This document shows, piece after piece, positions 1 to 7,690 of a stretch of 64,000 nucleotides of DNA (position 1 is its first letter; the number at the start of each line of letters is the position of its first letter). Made by a program: the position numbers and the translations under genes. The notes under the pieces were generated by a model that did not search any database, had not been told where the DNA came from, and saw only the letters and a list, made by a program, of their open reading frames with translations. The stretch spans positions 1 through 64,000 of the forward strand of contig JAEESU010000006.1 in assembly GCA_016290095.1 (NCBI GenBank), given 5' to 3'. The DNA is from Clostridia bacterium (GTDB taxonomy: Bacteria; Bacillota; Clostridia; TANB77; CAG-508).

Positions 1-10
1 AATATTACGA

Positions 11-34
11 GTCGCCATAAGAAGCGACCACTAC
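11..34 (-). repeat. Degenerate copy of short palindromic repeat
   Basis: Read on the minus strand this is GTAGT-GGTCGC-ttcttat-GGCGAC. It matches the arms of the better copies at 61-87, 994-1020 and 2487-2513, but the loop differs and the terminal CCC is missing. It is probably an older copy of the same REP-like element. Confidence 0.6.
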
Positions 35-60
35 GATTATATATAAATAATAATTAAAAC

Positions 61-87
61 TGTATGGGTCGCCGTCCACGGCGACCC
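61..87 (+). repeat. Short palindromic (REP-like) repeat
   Basis: GGGTCGCC and GGCGACCC arms enclose the loop GTCCAC. The element touches the stop codon of the minus-strand gene at 87-359, so its hairpin could also end or protect that transcript. It is one of five related copies in the first 2.5 kb. Confidence 0.8.
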
Positions 88-359
88 TAAAATATTTTCC
101 TCAATTTTTTATAATCTTTAAATCCTTGCTTATATAAAAATAAATTTTCTATATTTGATAATCTAAAAAATGTTGAAATTAGTTTTTCTAAAGAGTTATC
201 ATTTTTAGGAAGCTTTTCTTCAACTATTTTTATTTGAGAGAAAAACAATTTATAAACTTTTTTATATTCTGAATTTTCATTTGTTAGCATTTGTATATAC
301 GATTCTTTATTTTCTTTTAGAAAACTATTTAGGTTTTTTAAAAAAACATCTTCATTCAT
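87..359 (-). CDS. Small hypothetical protein, 90 aa
   Basis: I do not recognise a family. The product is a short, Lys/Asn-rich, probably cytosolic and mainly helical protein with no membrane segment. The reading frame is credible because AAAAGGAG lies 7 bases before the ATG and a near-perfect sigma-A promoter (454-482) lies further upstream, separated from the gene by a strong hairpin at 398-441. The 3' end runs into a palindromic repeat. The gene stands alone on this strand, diverging from the gene at 601. Existence is fairly sure; function is unknown. Confidence 0.7.
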   Translation of the reverse strand: MNEDVFLKNLNSFLKENKESYIQMLTNENSEYKKVYKLFFSQIKIVEEKLPKNDNSLEKLISTFFRLSNIENLFLYKQGFKDYKKLRKIF

Positions 360-385
360 AAGTAAATACTCCTTTTAAATCATTT

Positions 386-441
386 GTAAAAAAGAAAAAG
401 AACAAAAGGTTTAGTATTTTAAACACTAAACTTTCGTTCTT
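386..441 (-). terminator. Terminator-like hairpin in the leader of the 87-359 gene
   Basis: On the minus strand AAGAAC...GTTTAGT pairs with ACTAAAC...GTTCTT, about 17 base pairs with one G-U pair and one bulge, followed by a U-rich stretch (386-399). The predicted transcription start near 447 lies only a few bases before the stem. It is therefore an attenuator, a 5' stabilising hairpin, or the end of a very short RNA, and not the terminator of an upstream gene. Confidence 0.65.
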
Positions 442-453
442 AACCTCAAAAAG

Positions 454-482
454 ATTATAGCACAGATTAAATTAAAAGTCAA
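454..482 (-). promoter_or_regulatory. Strong sigma-A promoter
   Basis: On the minus strand TTGACT (477-482) is followed by a 17-base spacer and TATAAT (454-459), with TG one base before the -10 (extended -10). This is the best promoter match in the left part of the window and drives the 87-359 transcript. Confidence 0.8.
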
Positions 483-539
483 ACAAAAGTTCGAAAATAA
501 CATTTTAATTACATTAGAATTATAATTAAGTAACATATA

Positions 540-567
540 TTGAAAAATAAAATAGTTATAATATAAT
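540..567 (+). promoter_or_regulatory. Sigma-A promoter for the 601 gene
   Basis: TTGAAA (540-545), a 16-base spacer and TATAAT (562-567) lie 33 bases before the start of the gene at 601. Confidence 0.6.
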
Positions 568-600
568 AGAATTACAGTATTTTAGAAAGATGGTGAAAAA

Positions 601-939
601 TTGGAATTTTTAGCTATAATAGTAGTATTAGTTTTTATAATTTTACTATTAACTTGCATTGCAGTAATGCAAATAAAAATGGCAGGAATGCAAGTAAAAG
701 ATTTTTGGACTTTTATTAAAGCAAACGATACATTAGACAAATTGTATGCGTTTTCATTAAAGTACGAAAAATTAAGTCCACAACAACAGATACTATTTTT
801 AACAGAAGCAGAAAAAATTTTTAATGCATTTGATAAAGTTCCAGACACACTTTGGGAAGAAGAATACAATAAATACATGAAGGTATTAGATAAATATAAA
901 AATATAAAGCTTTCAAGATGGGAAGAAAGCAGTAAATAA
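601..939 (+). CDS. Small single-pass membrane protein, 112 aa
   Basis: Begins with TTG about 7 bases after GGTGA. Residues 2-24 form one hydrophobic helix; the rest is a soluble, charged, helical domain (KYEKLSPQQQILFLTEAEKIF and following) that should face the cytosol or the outside depending on orientation. It has its own promoter (540-567) and a clear terminator (949-980), so it is monocistronic. No family recognised. Confidence 0.7.
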   Translation: MEFLAIIVVLVFIILLLTCIAVMQIKMAGMQVKDFWTFIKANDTLDKLYAFSLKYEKLSPQQQILFLTEAEKIFNAFDKVPDTLWEEEYNKYMKVLDKYKNIKLSRWEESSK

Positions 940-948
940 AAAAGTAGC

Positions 949-980
949 AGGTCGATGCATAATTTAACATCGACCTTTTA
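949..980 (+). terminator. Intrinsic terminator
   Basis: AGGTCGATG (949-957) pairs with CATCGACCT (969-977), followed by TTTT. It closes the 601-939 gene. Confidence 0.8.
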
Positions 981-993
981 AAATTTAAAAAAA

Positions 994-1020
994 TGTAGGG
1001 GTCGCTGTCCACGGCGACCC
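994..1020 (+). repeat. Short palindromic (REP-like) repeat
   Basis: TGTAGGGGTCGC and GGCGACCC flank the loop tgtccac. It is nearly identical to the copy at 2487-2513. A separate small hairpin, GGAGCA (1054-1059) with TGCTCC (1065-1070), follows just before the ribosome site of the next gene. Confidence 0.85.
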
Positions 1021-1084
1021 ACAAAAAGGTGAGAATTACAAAAAAATCGTAGCGGAGCATAGTGTGCTCCATGAAGGAGAACAA

Positions 1085-1678
1085 ATGAACTGTAAAATAT
1101 GCGGAAAAGAAATTAATTTTAAAGATGCTGATACATGTGGTGAATGTGACTCAGAATATAATAAATTAAAACAAGAGTACAAAAAACTGGAAAAAACAAA
1201 GATAATAATAATATTAATAATGATTTTATTTCCAATAATAATATTTTTACTTATCAATAGCCAAAAGTGTAGTGAGGGTGGAACAGGAATATCGCCAATG
1301 TCTTCCCAAGAAATAGATGCTTTTAATTCAAATTGGATTCAATATAATGGAACATTAACAGGAACGCAAATAAAAGTATTAATTAATAAAATAATAGCAA
1401 ATTCTAAAACATATGAGGAAGAGCCCCAAAAACAAATTATACTGATGGGAGAATCAAAGAAAACAGGCGAAATTAACATTGAATGCAATATTAAAGATGA
1501 TTCATATTTTGAGAATTTAAATAGTGCATATAAATTGATTAATTCTAACCACACTTATACAGCGAAAATTTTCTATGATCAAAAAACAGCTTTAATTCAT
1601 GGTATAGCATTTTATTATGAAACAATTGGAAACACTGAATTAGATGAAAAATTAGAATTACTAGTTAATATGAAATAA
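1085..1678 (+). CDS. Zinc-ribbon membrane protein, hypothetical, 197 aa
   Basis: The ATG at 1085 is preferred over an in-frame GTG at 1064 because AAGGAG lies at 1074-1079. The N-terminus carries two CxxC-type pairs (CKIC at residues 3-6 and CGEC about 20 residues later), a zinc-ribbon pattern, then a Lys-rich coiled stretch and one membrane helix (about residues 40-58). The remaining ~135 residues form an extracytoplasmic domain of unknown type. The zinc-ribbon plus helix plus sensor-like domain layout is common in Bacillota proteins of unknown role. It may be cotranscribed with the 1726 gene. Confidence 0.75.
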   Translation: MNCKICGKEINFKDADTCGECDSEYNKLKQEYKKLEKTKIIIILIMILFPIIIFLLINSQKCSEGGTGISPMSSQEIDAFNSNWIQYNGTLTGTQIKVLINKIIANSKTYEEEPQKQIILMGESKKTGEINIECNIKDDSYFENLNSAYKLINSNHTYTAKIFYDQKTALIHGIAFYYETIGNTELDEKLELLVNMK

Positions 1679-1725
1679 TAATATTATTAAGCAATATCAA
1701 GAATTTGAAATGAAGGAAAATAGTT

Positions 1726-2421
1726 ATGAATGAAATAGAGATATTAAAAGAAAAGATAAAAAAAGAAAAAATTCGAATAACTCTTATAATAATATTAGGA
1801 GGGATAATAGAATGCTTTGTTTTAGTTGCAGGACTATATATGTATACAGCTTCTAGAGCAACTATAGATAAACCAATAATTTACCTATACCCAGAACAAG
1901 AGATAGAGGTTTCAGCTAAATTAGGTAGAGAAGATTTGCTTACATGTACATATCCAAAATACGAATCAAATGGCTGGAAGGTTTTAGCAAAACCAAATGG
2001 AGATTTAGTAGATTTAAAAACGGGAAGAAATTTGTATAGTTTGTATTGGGAAGGAAAAAATTCGAAAGCATATACAGGAAAATTTGAAGAAGGATTTGTA
2101 ATTTCAGGAGAAGATACAGCTAGTTTCTTAGAAGAAAAGCTTGAAATGCTTGGATTAAATGAAAGAGAAGCAGAAGAGTTTATTGTTTATTGGTTACCAC
2201 AATTAGAGAAAAATAAATACAATTATATAAGATTCCAAACAATGGAAGAAATAGAAAAAGCAATGCCACTAAATATAGAACCAAAACCAGATACAATAAT
2301 AAGAGTAATGATGGAATGGAAAGGTTTAAATAAAAAGATAGAAGTAAAAGAACAAAAATTAGAAACACCAGAAAGAAAAGGATTTGTAGCTGTTGAATGG
2401 GGCGGAACAGAAATCCATTAA
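1726..2421 (+). CDS. Membrane-anchored protein with KPIIYLYP motif, 231 aa
   Basis: A charged N-terminus is followed by a membrane helix (about residues 19-42) and then KPIIYLYPEQ, the start of an extracytoplasmic domain. I know this KP[IV]IYLYPE pattern from a widespread uncharacterised family. A second conserved block, VYWLPQLEKNKYNYIRF, follows near residue 160. No catalytic residues can be assigned. The spacing to the previous gene is 47 bases, so the two may form one unit. Palindromic repeats follow at 2434 and 2487. Coding status is sure; function is unknown. Confidence 0.8.
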   Translation: MNEIEILKEKIKKEKIRITLIIILGGIIECFVLVAGLYMYTASRATIDKPIIYLYPEQEIEVSAKLGREDLLTCTYPKYESNGWKVLAKPNGDLVDLKTGRNLYSLYWEGKNSKAYTGKFEEGFVISGEDTASFLEEKLEMLGLNEREAEEFIVYWLPQLEKNKYNYIRFQTMEEIEKAMPLNIEPKPDTIIRVMMEWKGLNKKIEVKEQKLETPERKGFVAVEWGGTEIH

Positions 2422-2433
2422 TATTTTAAAACC

Positions 2434-2457
2434 TGTAGGGGTCGGTCTTGACCGACC
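2434..2457 (+). repeat. Variant palindromic repeat
   Basis: TGTAGGGGTCGGTC-tt-GACCGACC shares the TGTAGGGGTCG head of the other copies, but both arms have changed together to GGTC/GACC, so pairing is kept. Confidence 0.75.
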
Positions 2458-2486
2458 AAAAATAAATAAAAAATATTTATAAATAC

Positions 2487-2520
2487 TGTAGGGGGCGCTG
2501 TCCACGGCGACCCTTTTTTT
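2487..2520 (+). repeat. Palindromic repeat followed by T-tract
   Basis: TGTAGGGGGCGC...GGCGACCC has the same loop (tgtccac) as the 994 copy and is followed by seven T residues. This copy could act as a rho-independent terminator for the genes ending at 2421. Confidence 0.8.
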
Positions 2521-2577
2521 CACCCTAAAACTATTTGAATCATATTATATAAAGAGCAAATAAAAGAAGGTGAAAAA

Positions 2578-3717
2578 ATGAATAATATAAAATATTTTGA
2601 TCATGCTGCAACAACTCCAGTAGATAAAGACGTCCTTAAAGAAATGTTACCATTTTTTAGTGAAAGCTTTGGAAATCCATCTTCTATTTATAGTATTGGA
2701 AAAAAGAATAAAGAAGCTATAAGTTTATCAAGAATGAAAGTGGCTTCTAGTATTAATGCTAATTTTAATGAAATATATTTTACAAATGGAGGAAGTGAAA
2801 GCGATAATCTTGCAATTAAAGGAATTGCTTTTGCAAATAGAAATAAAGGAAATCATATTATTACAAGCAAAATTGAACATTCGGCTGTACTAAATACTTG
2901 CAAAACACTTGAGAAGTTTGGCTTTGAAGTAACTTATCTTGATGTGGGTAAAAATGGAATAATAGATTTAAATCAACTTGAAAGAGCAATTAACAGAAGA
3001 ACAATTTTAATTACGATAATGTTTGCAAATAATGAAATAGGAACGATAGAGCCTATTGAACAAATTGCTAAAATAGCAAAAAAATATGGAGTATATTTTC
3101 ATACAGATAGTGTTCAAGCAATAGGAAATGTAAAAATAGATGTTAAGAAAATGGGAATAGACAGTTTATCCATGTCCGCACATAAATTTTATGGACCAAA
3201 AGGAATGGGAGCGGTTTTCGTAAGGCAAGGAATACCTTTTATGCCAATAATTGATGGTGGACATCAAGAACAGGACAAAAGAGCAGGAACTGAAAATGTT
3301 GCTGGAATTGTTGGGATGGGAAAAGCCATTGAACTAAGTCAGCTAAATATGGAAAATAATAATAAAAAAATAAAATTTTTGAGAGATTATTTTATTAACA
3401 ATATAGAAAATACAATACCAGATATAATTTTAAATGGAGATAGAAAAAATAGATTACCAGGTAATGCTAATATTTCATTTAAAGGTGTAGAAAGAAATAG
3501 ATTATTACAGGAACTAGATAGTATAGGAGTGTGTGCTTCAAGCGGATCAGCCTGCAGCGCTGGTAGGTTGAAGTCATCCCATGTTTTAACTGCAATAAAA
3601 GTTCCACCTGTATTTGAAAGAGGGAGCTTAAGAATTACTTTAGGAAAAGATAATACAAAGGAAGAGGTTGATTTTTTAATTGATAATTTAATAAATATAA
3701 TAAAAAAAATCCGATGA
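2578..3717 (+). CDS. nifS: Cysteine desulfurase, NifS/IscS type
   Basis: A pyridoxal-phosphate enzyme that takes sulfur from cysteine to form a protein persulfide for Fe-S cluster or thio-cofactor assembly. Visible marks are the N-terminal YFDHAATTP, FTNGGSESDN, the cofactor lysine K203 in SAHKFYGPKG, and the loop CASSGSACSAG with candidate catalytic C326 (C319 is also present). At 379 residues it has the normal length for the group I (NifS/IscS) class. Start ATG follows AGAAGGTGA. No IscU/NifU, IscR or ThiI gene is adjacent, so its sulfur acceptor is not shown by context. The stop codon lies inside the shared terminator stem. Confidence 0.93.
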   Translation: MNNIKYFDHAATTPVDKDVLKEMLPFFSESFGNPSSIYSIGKKNKEAISLSRMKVASSINANFNEIYFTNGGSESDNLAIKGIAFANRNKGNHIITSKIEHSAVLNTCKTLEKFGFEVTYLDVGKNGIIDLNQLERAINRRTILITIMFANNEIGTIEPIEQIAKIAKKYGVYFHTDSVQAIGNVKIDVKKMGIDSLSMSAHKFYGPKGMGAVFVRQGIPFMPIIDGGHQEQDKRAGTENVAGIVGMGKAIELSQLNMENNNKKIKFLRDYFINNIENTIPDIILNGDRKNRLPGNANISFKGVERNRLLQELDSIGVCASSGSACSAGRLKSSHVLTAIKVPPVFERGSLRITLGKDNTKEEVDFLIDNLINIIKKIR

Positions 3718-3733
3718 TTTCTCATCGGATTTT
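3706..3733. terminator. Bidirectional terminator
   Basis: AAAATCCGATGA (3706-3717) pairs perfectly with TCATCGGATTTT (3722-3733). A and T tracts on both sides let it serve both nifS (+) and the SPFH gene (-), which converge here. Confidence 0.9.
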
Positions 3734-3743
3734 AAAAATTTAA

Positions 3744-4658
3744 TTATTCAGTTTTTTTGCTTTTCTTTTCTTTCATAACATCTGATAAAGCACCTAAACT
3801 ACCAAGAGCAGATGTTGCTTCAAATGGAATGAATATTTTATTTGCATCACCTTTAGCAACTTCTTTTAATGTTTCTAATGATTTAATTTGAACAAGTTTT
3901 TCATCAGGATCTGAACTCTTAATTGCATCATAAACCATTTGAATTTCTTTTGCTTTAGCTTCAGCAACTTGTTTAATAGCTTCAGCCTCACCAGTAGCTC
4001 TTCTAATTTTAGATTCTCTATCAGCTTCAGCATCTAATATAGCAGCTTGTTTTCTACCTTCAGCAAGAGTGATTGCAGATTGTCTTTCTCCTTCAGCTTC
4101 CAAAATTAAAGCTCTTTTATTTCTTTCTGCGTTCATTTGTTTCTCCATTGCATCTCTAATATCAGCTGGTGGAGTAATATCTTTAATTTCAACTCTATCT
4201 ATTTTGCAACCCCAAACATCAGTTGCTTCATCAAGGATAACTCTTAATTTGTCATTAATTTGATCTCTAGAAGAGAATGTTTCATCAAGTTCCATTTTAC
4301 CAACAATATCACGAATAGTTGTAATTGCTAAATATTCAATACCTTTTTTCAAACTTTGAATCTCATATACAGCCTTTACAGGGTCTGTGATTTTATAGAA
4401 TACAACGTTATCAATTGTGATAGTAACGTTATCTGATGTGATAACATTTTGTGGTGGAATATCCATAGTTTGTTGTTTTAAACTAACTACTGAACGAACT
4501 CTATCTAGAAAAGGAACAATAATTGTAAGTCCAGCGTCAGCTACTTTATGAAATCTACCTAATCTTTCTATAATGTATACTTCTGATTGTCTAACAACTT
4601 TGATTGAATTGTAAGCGATAATACAAATGATGATTAATAAAATTAATAAAAATACCAT
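3744..4658 (-). CDS. SPFH/stomatin-like membrane protein (QmcA/paraslipin type)
   Basis: An N-terminal membrane helix (about residues 1-18) precedes an SPFH (band 7) domain with the typical YIIERLGRFHKVADAGL and DIPPQNVITSDNV signatures, then a long Ala/Glu-rich coiled coil (about 180-250) used for ring assembly. 304 residues is normal for the family. Such proteins scaffold membrane microdomains and are linked to protein quality control. The ribosome site AGGAGG lies 8 bases before ATG. It follows the NfeD gene by 18 bases on the same strand, the classic NfeD-stomatin pair. Confidence 0.92.
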   Translation of the reverse strand: MVFLLILLIIICIIAYNSIKVVRQSEVYIIERLGRFHKVADAGLTIIVPFLDRVRSVVSLKQQTMDIPPQNVITSDNVTITIDNVVFYKITDPVKAVYEIQSLKKGIEYLAITTIRDIVGKMELDETFSSRDQINDKLRVILDEATDVWGCKIDRVEIKDITPPADIRDAMEKQMNAERNKRALILEAEGERQSAITLAEGRKQAAILDAEADRESKIRRATGEAEAIKQVAEAKAKEIQMVYDAIKSSDPDEKLVQIKSLETLKEVAKGDANKIFIPFEATSALGSLGALSDVMKEKKSKKTE

Positions 4659-4676
4659 TTTAATTTCCTCCTATTT

Positions 4677-5108
4677 CTATTTTAATGGTTTTACAATAGC
4701 CTTAACACCTTCAATTTTTTCTACTATAACTTCAGTGTCTTTGGAAATATATGTGTTATCCGAAGATTTTGCAGACCAAGCTTCACCATCTATTTTAACT
4801 TGACCGCTTCCTTCGGTAGGGTTTATGTCTATTGTTACAATACCTGTTTTTCCCTCATTTGAAAATGAATTAGTTTTGATTTTTGGTTCTTTTGGCAAAA
4901 TTTTATTAACAAATGGTTTTGTTGCAAATAATAATCCTGTAGAAACCACAATAAATACGCCAGATTGTATAGCAATGTTATCTGTAAATAAACTAACAAA
5001 TGTTGTAACTAATGCACCTACTGCAAACCAAAACATTAAAAATCCTACACTAATTATTTCTATTACTAAAAAAACACCAGAGAGAATTAACCAAAATTTC
5101 CATAACAT
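4677..5108 (-). CDS. NfeD-like membrane protein
   Basis: Two or three hydrophobic helices (LILSGVFLVIEIISVGFLMFW and following) precede a C-terminal OB-fold domain (KTGIVTIDINPTEGSGQVKI...), the layout of short NfeD proteins that partner SPFH proteins. An in-frame ATG at 5126 exists, but AAGGAG lies inside its first codons and is correctly placed for the ATG at 5108, which I prefer (143 aa). It is the first gene of a two-gene minus-strand unit. Confidence 0.88.
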   Translation of the reverse strand: MLWKFWLILSGVFLVIEIISVGFLMFWFAVGALVTTFVSLFTDNIAIQSGVFIVVSTGLLFATKPFVNKILPKEPKIKTNSFSNEGKTGIVTIDINPTEGSGQVKIDGEAWSAKSSDNTYISKDTEVIVEKIEGVKAIVKPLK

Positions 5109-5321
5109 AGCATATTTCTCCTTCATTTAATAATACAATACAATTATACAATAAAAAGTATAAAAAATAAATACTTTTACCAAAATATTTGTGTTTTGTA
5201 ACTATTTTTTAATATTAAAATTAAATAAAGAAAACCTTAAGAAATAAAGTCGAAAAATGGTAGATTTTTTTAAATGATTATTATATAATTCAATAGACAT
5301 TAAAATGTGGAGTAAATGATA

Positions 5322-6494
5322 ATGAGAATAAATTTAAGAAAAATAAATAAAGAAAAGTGTATTATTGTTTTTGTTTGCGTTGTCTTGCTTTTCATAATAA
5401 TAAGTTTATTTTTTCGTGTAGAAAAAAATAACGAACTTGAAGTGTTACTTAATAATGAAGCAATTCAGCTTTTGATATCACCTAAAATCGATGAAAATAA
5501 TAATATTTTCTTTTCAGAAAAAGATATAAAAAACTTATTTGATAAAAATTTATTTTATAATGATATTAGCAAAGAACTAATTACAACTTATAATAAGCAT
5601 ATTGCGTTATTAAAAGTGGGAGATGAGATAGCAATAGTTAATGATGAAGAAATAGTTTTAAATGGAACATTAAAAATAGAAAACGGAACAGTATATTTAC
5701 CTATTTCTGATTTAGCTAATGTATATGATATAGAAATATTTTATGCTCCCAAAAGTAATAAAATCGTGATAGATTCATTAAATAAAGAAAAAAATCAAGT
5801 AATTGTAAAACAAAGAACTAAATTAAAAAATGGGAAAGGTATATTTGGGAAAAAGGTAGAATCATTAATTATTGGAGACAAGTTAATGGTTTTAGAAGAG
5901 AGTGGTAATTATAAAAAGGTAAGAAGTCCAATTGGAAATATAGGATATGTAAAGGCAAATAAAGTATCTAATATTGAAAAATTAAGAGATACAGTATCAT
6001 ATGAAAAAATTGAATTAACTCCTTATTTTAATTATTCAAATTCATCAGGAATTTATGATAATATTGAAGTTGATAAAACAAAGAGAAATGTTGTGTTACC
6101 TATATTTTTTACAATAGAAAATGATGACAAAGTTTTAGATAAAACAAACATCAATACAGCAACATATTCAATTTATCAGAAGTGGACTGAAACAAATAAT
6201 TTAGAAATGTTGCCAACACTTACTAATGATACAAATATTTCGGATTCTTTAATAACGTATGATCAAAGAACAAAAGTTATTAATTATATTAGAGATAAAA
6301 TTCTTGAGTATGGTTTTTTTGGATTAAATATAGATTTCAAAACAATAGATGATTATAACAGTTTTTATAGATTTATTATTGAATTAGTACCAAGATTTAG
6401 AAATGCTAATTTAAAAGTTATTGTAACTATAAATAGTAATAATATTGAAAGAGAAAAAATTGAAAATATAGTAGATTGTATGATAGAGGAATAA
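5322..6494 (+). CDS. Surface protein with stalk, SH3 and truncated GH18-like domain
   Basis: One N-terminal membrane helix (about residues 13-32), a copper-amine-oxidase-N-like stalk (about 40-150), an SH3b-like segment (about 155-215), then a region resembling the first half of a GH18 glycosidase barrel. The usual DGxNxDxE active-site strand reads YGFFGLNIDFK: the first Asp and the catalytic Glu are replaced, and the protein stops about 60 residues later, well short of a full barrel. It is probably a binding or structural relic, not an enzyme. GTGGAG at 5307-5312 favours the ATG at 5322 over 5316. It ends 2 bases before mltG, so the two are coupled. Confidence 0.75.
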   Translation: MRINLRKINKEKCIIVFVCVVLLFIIISLFFRVEKNNELEVLLNNEAIQLLISPKIDENNNIFFSEKDIKNLFDKNLFYNDISKELITTYNKHIALLKVGDEIAIVNDEEIVLNGTLKIENGTVYLPISDLANVYDIEIFYAPKSNKIVIDSLNKEKNQVIVKQRTKLKNGKGIFGKKVESLIIGDKLMVLEESGNYKKVRSPIGNIGYVKANKVSNIEKLRDTVSYEKIELTPYFNYSNSSGIYDNIEVDKTKRNVVLPIFFTIENDDKVLDKTNINTATYSIYQKWTETNNLEMLPTLTNDTNISDSLITYDQRTKVINYIRDKILEYGFFGLNIDFKTIDDYNSFYRFIIELVPRFRNANLKVIVTINSNNIEREKIENIVDCMIEE

Positions 6495-6496
6495 AG

Positions 6497-7570
6497 ATGA
6501 AAAGAAAAATTTTAGTAACACTAATAATAATTATTTTGGTAATACCGCTATTTATAATTCTTTTTTATAAATCAGGTATGAGTCCAGTTAATAATAAGAA
6601 TAATACAGAATCAATTAGAGTAGAGATTCCAGAAGGCTCAACATTGAAACAAATTGCAAAAATTCTAAAGGAGAATAATGTAATAAAAAGTGATTTAGTA
6701 ATGATTATCTATTCTAGATTCAATGAGGTTAAAGCTCTTAAAGCAGGCAAATATGATTTAAATAATAGTGAAGATATGAAAACAATCATTTCTCATATAG
6801 AAAATGGTGATGTTGCTAATGATGATGTAAAAATTACATTTATAGAAGGCAAAAATATGAGATGGATTGCAAAATTAATAGCAGAAAAAACAAATAATAC
6901 AGAGCAAGATGTATATGAACTTTTAAAAGATGAAAAATACATAGATTCATTAATTGAAAAGTATTGGTTCCTTACTGATGAAATAAAAGATTCAAGAGTA
7001 TATTATCCATTAGAGGGATATCTACTTCCAGATACATATAACTTCGAAAATGAAGATGTATCTGTAGAAGAGATTTTTTCAGTGCAGTTAAGTTTTATGG
7101 AAAAATATTTGAATTCAATAAAAACTGATATTGACAATTCAAATCTTACAGTTCATCAAATATTAACACTAGCTTCTATGGCTGAATTAGAAGGAAAATC
7201 ATTGGAAGATAGGAAAGAAATAATAGGAGTATTTTTTCATAGATTAAATATAGGTATGAGTTTAGGTAGTGATGTTACTACATATTATGCTTTTAAAGTA
7301 GATATGGGAGAAAGAGATTTAACATACAAAGAAATAAATACAGAAAATCCATATAATACAAGAGGACCTAACATGAACGGAAAAATTCCTGTTGGACCAA
7401 TAGATAATCCAAGTAAAACAGCAATTGAAGCAACAATAAACTATACGGAAACTGATAATTTATATTTTGTAGCAGATAAAAACGGAAAAGCATATTTCAC
7501 ACCAAATTATAATGAACATCAGAAAATAATAAATAAATTAAAAAAAGATGGATTATGGTACACATATTAA
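6497..7570 (+). CDS. mltG: Endolytic murein transglycosylase MltG
   Basis: MltG (YceG-like) cuts nascent glycan strands at the membrane and so sets peptidoglycan strand length. There is an N-terminal membrane helix (about 5-23), a LysM-like subdomain (IPEGSTLKQIAKILKENNVI), and the catalytic domain with E230 in ASMAELEGK, LGSDVTTYYA and NPYNTRGPNMNGKIPVGPI. Length is 357 residues from ATG 6497, preceded by GAGG; an earlier in-frame ATG at 6476 overlaps the preceding gene and has no ribosome site. Followed by a terminator. Confidence 0.95.
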   Translation: MKRKILVTLIIIILVIPLFIILFYKSGMSPVNNKNNTESIRVEIPEGSTLKQIAKILKENNVIKSDLVMIIYSRFNEVKALKAGKYDLNNSEDMKTIISHIENGDVANDDVKITFIEGKNMRWIAKLIAEKTNNTEQDVYELLKDEKYIDSLIEKYWFLTDEIKDSRVYYPLEGYLLPDTYNFENEDVSVEEIFSVQLSFMEKYLNSIKTDIDNSNLTVHQILTLASMAELEGKSLEDRKEIIGVFFHRLNIGMSLGSDVTTYYAFKVDMGERDLTYKEINTENPYNTRGPNMNGKIPVGPIDNPSKTAIEATINYTETDNLYFVADKNGKAYFTPNYNEHQKIINKLKKDGLWYTY

Positions 7571-7574
7571 AATA

Positions 7575-7614
7575 GAAAGAGGCAATTTTTTACATTGCTT
7601 CTTTTATTTTTTTT
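7575..7614 (+). terminator. Intrinsic terminator after mltG
   Basis: GAAAGAGGCAAT (7575-7586) pairs with ATTGCTTCTTTT (7594-7605) with two G-U pairs, followed by a long T tract. It separates the murein genes from the glycan cluster. Confidence 0.85.
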
Positions 7615-7628
7615 AATAGAAAAACTAG

Positions 7629-7657
7629 TTTACAACCTAAAATTAATGATATATAAT
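7629..7657 (+). promoter_or_regulatory. Sigma-A promoter of the surface-glycan cluster
   Basis: TTTACA (7629-7634), a 17-base spacer and TATAAT (7652-7657). It lies 34 bases before the start of the first cluster gene, just after the mltG terminator. No other clear promoter or terminator is visible until 22516, so the cluster may be one long transcript. Confidence 0.75.
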
Positions 7658-7690
7658 AGGCTTGTCGAAATAAAAATTAATGGAGAACTA

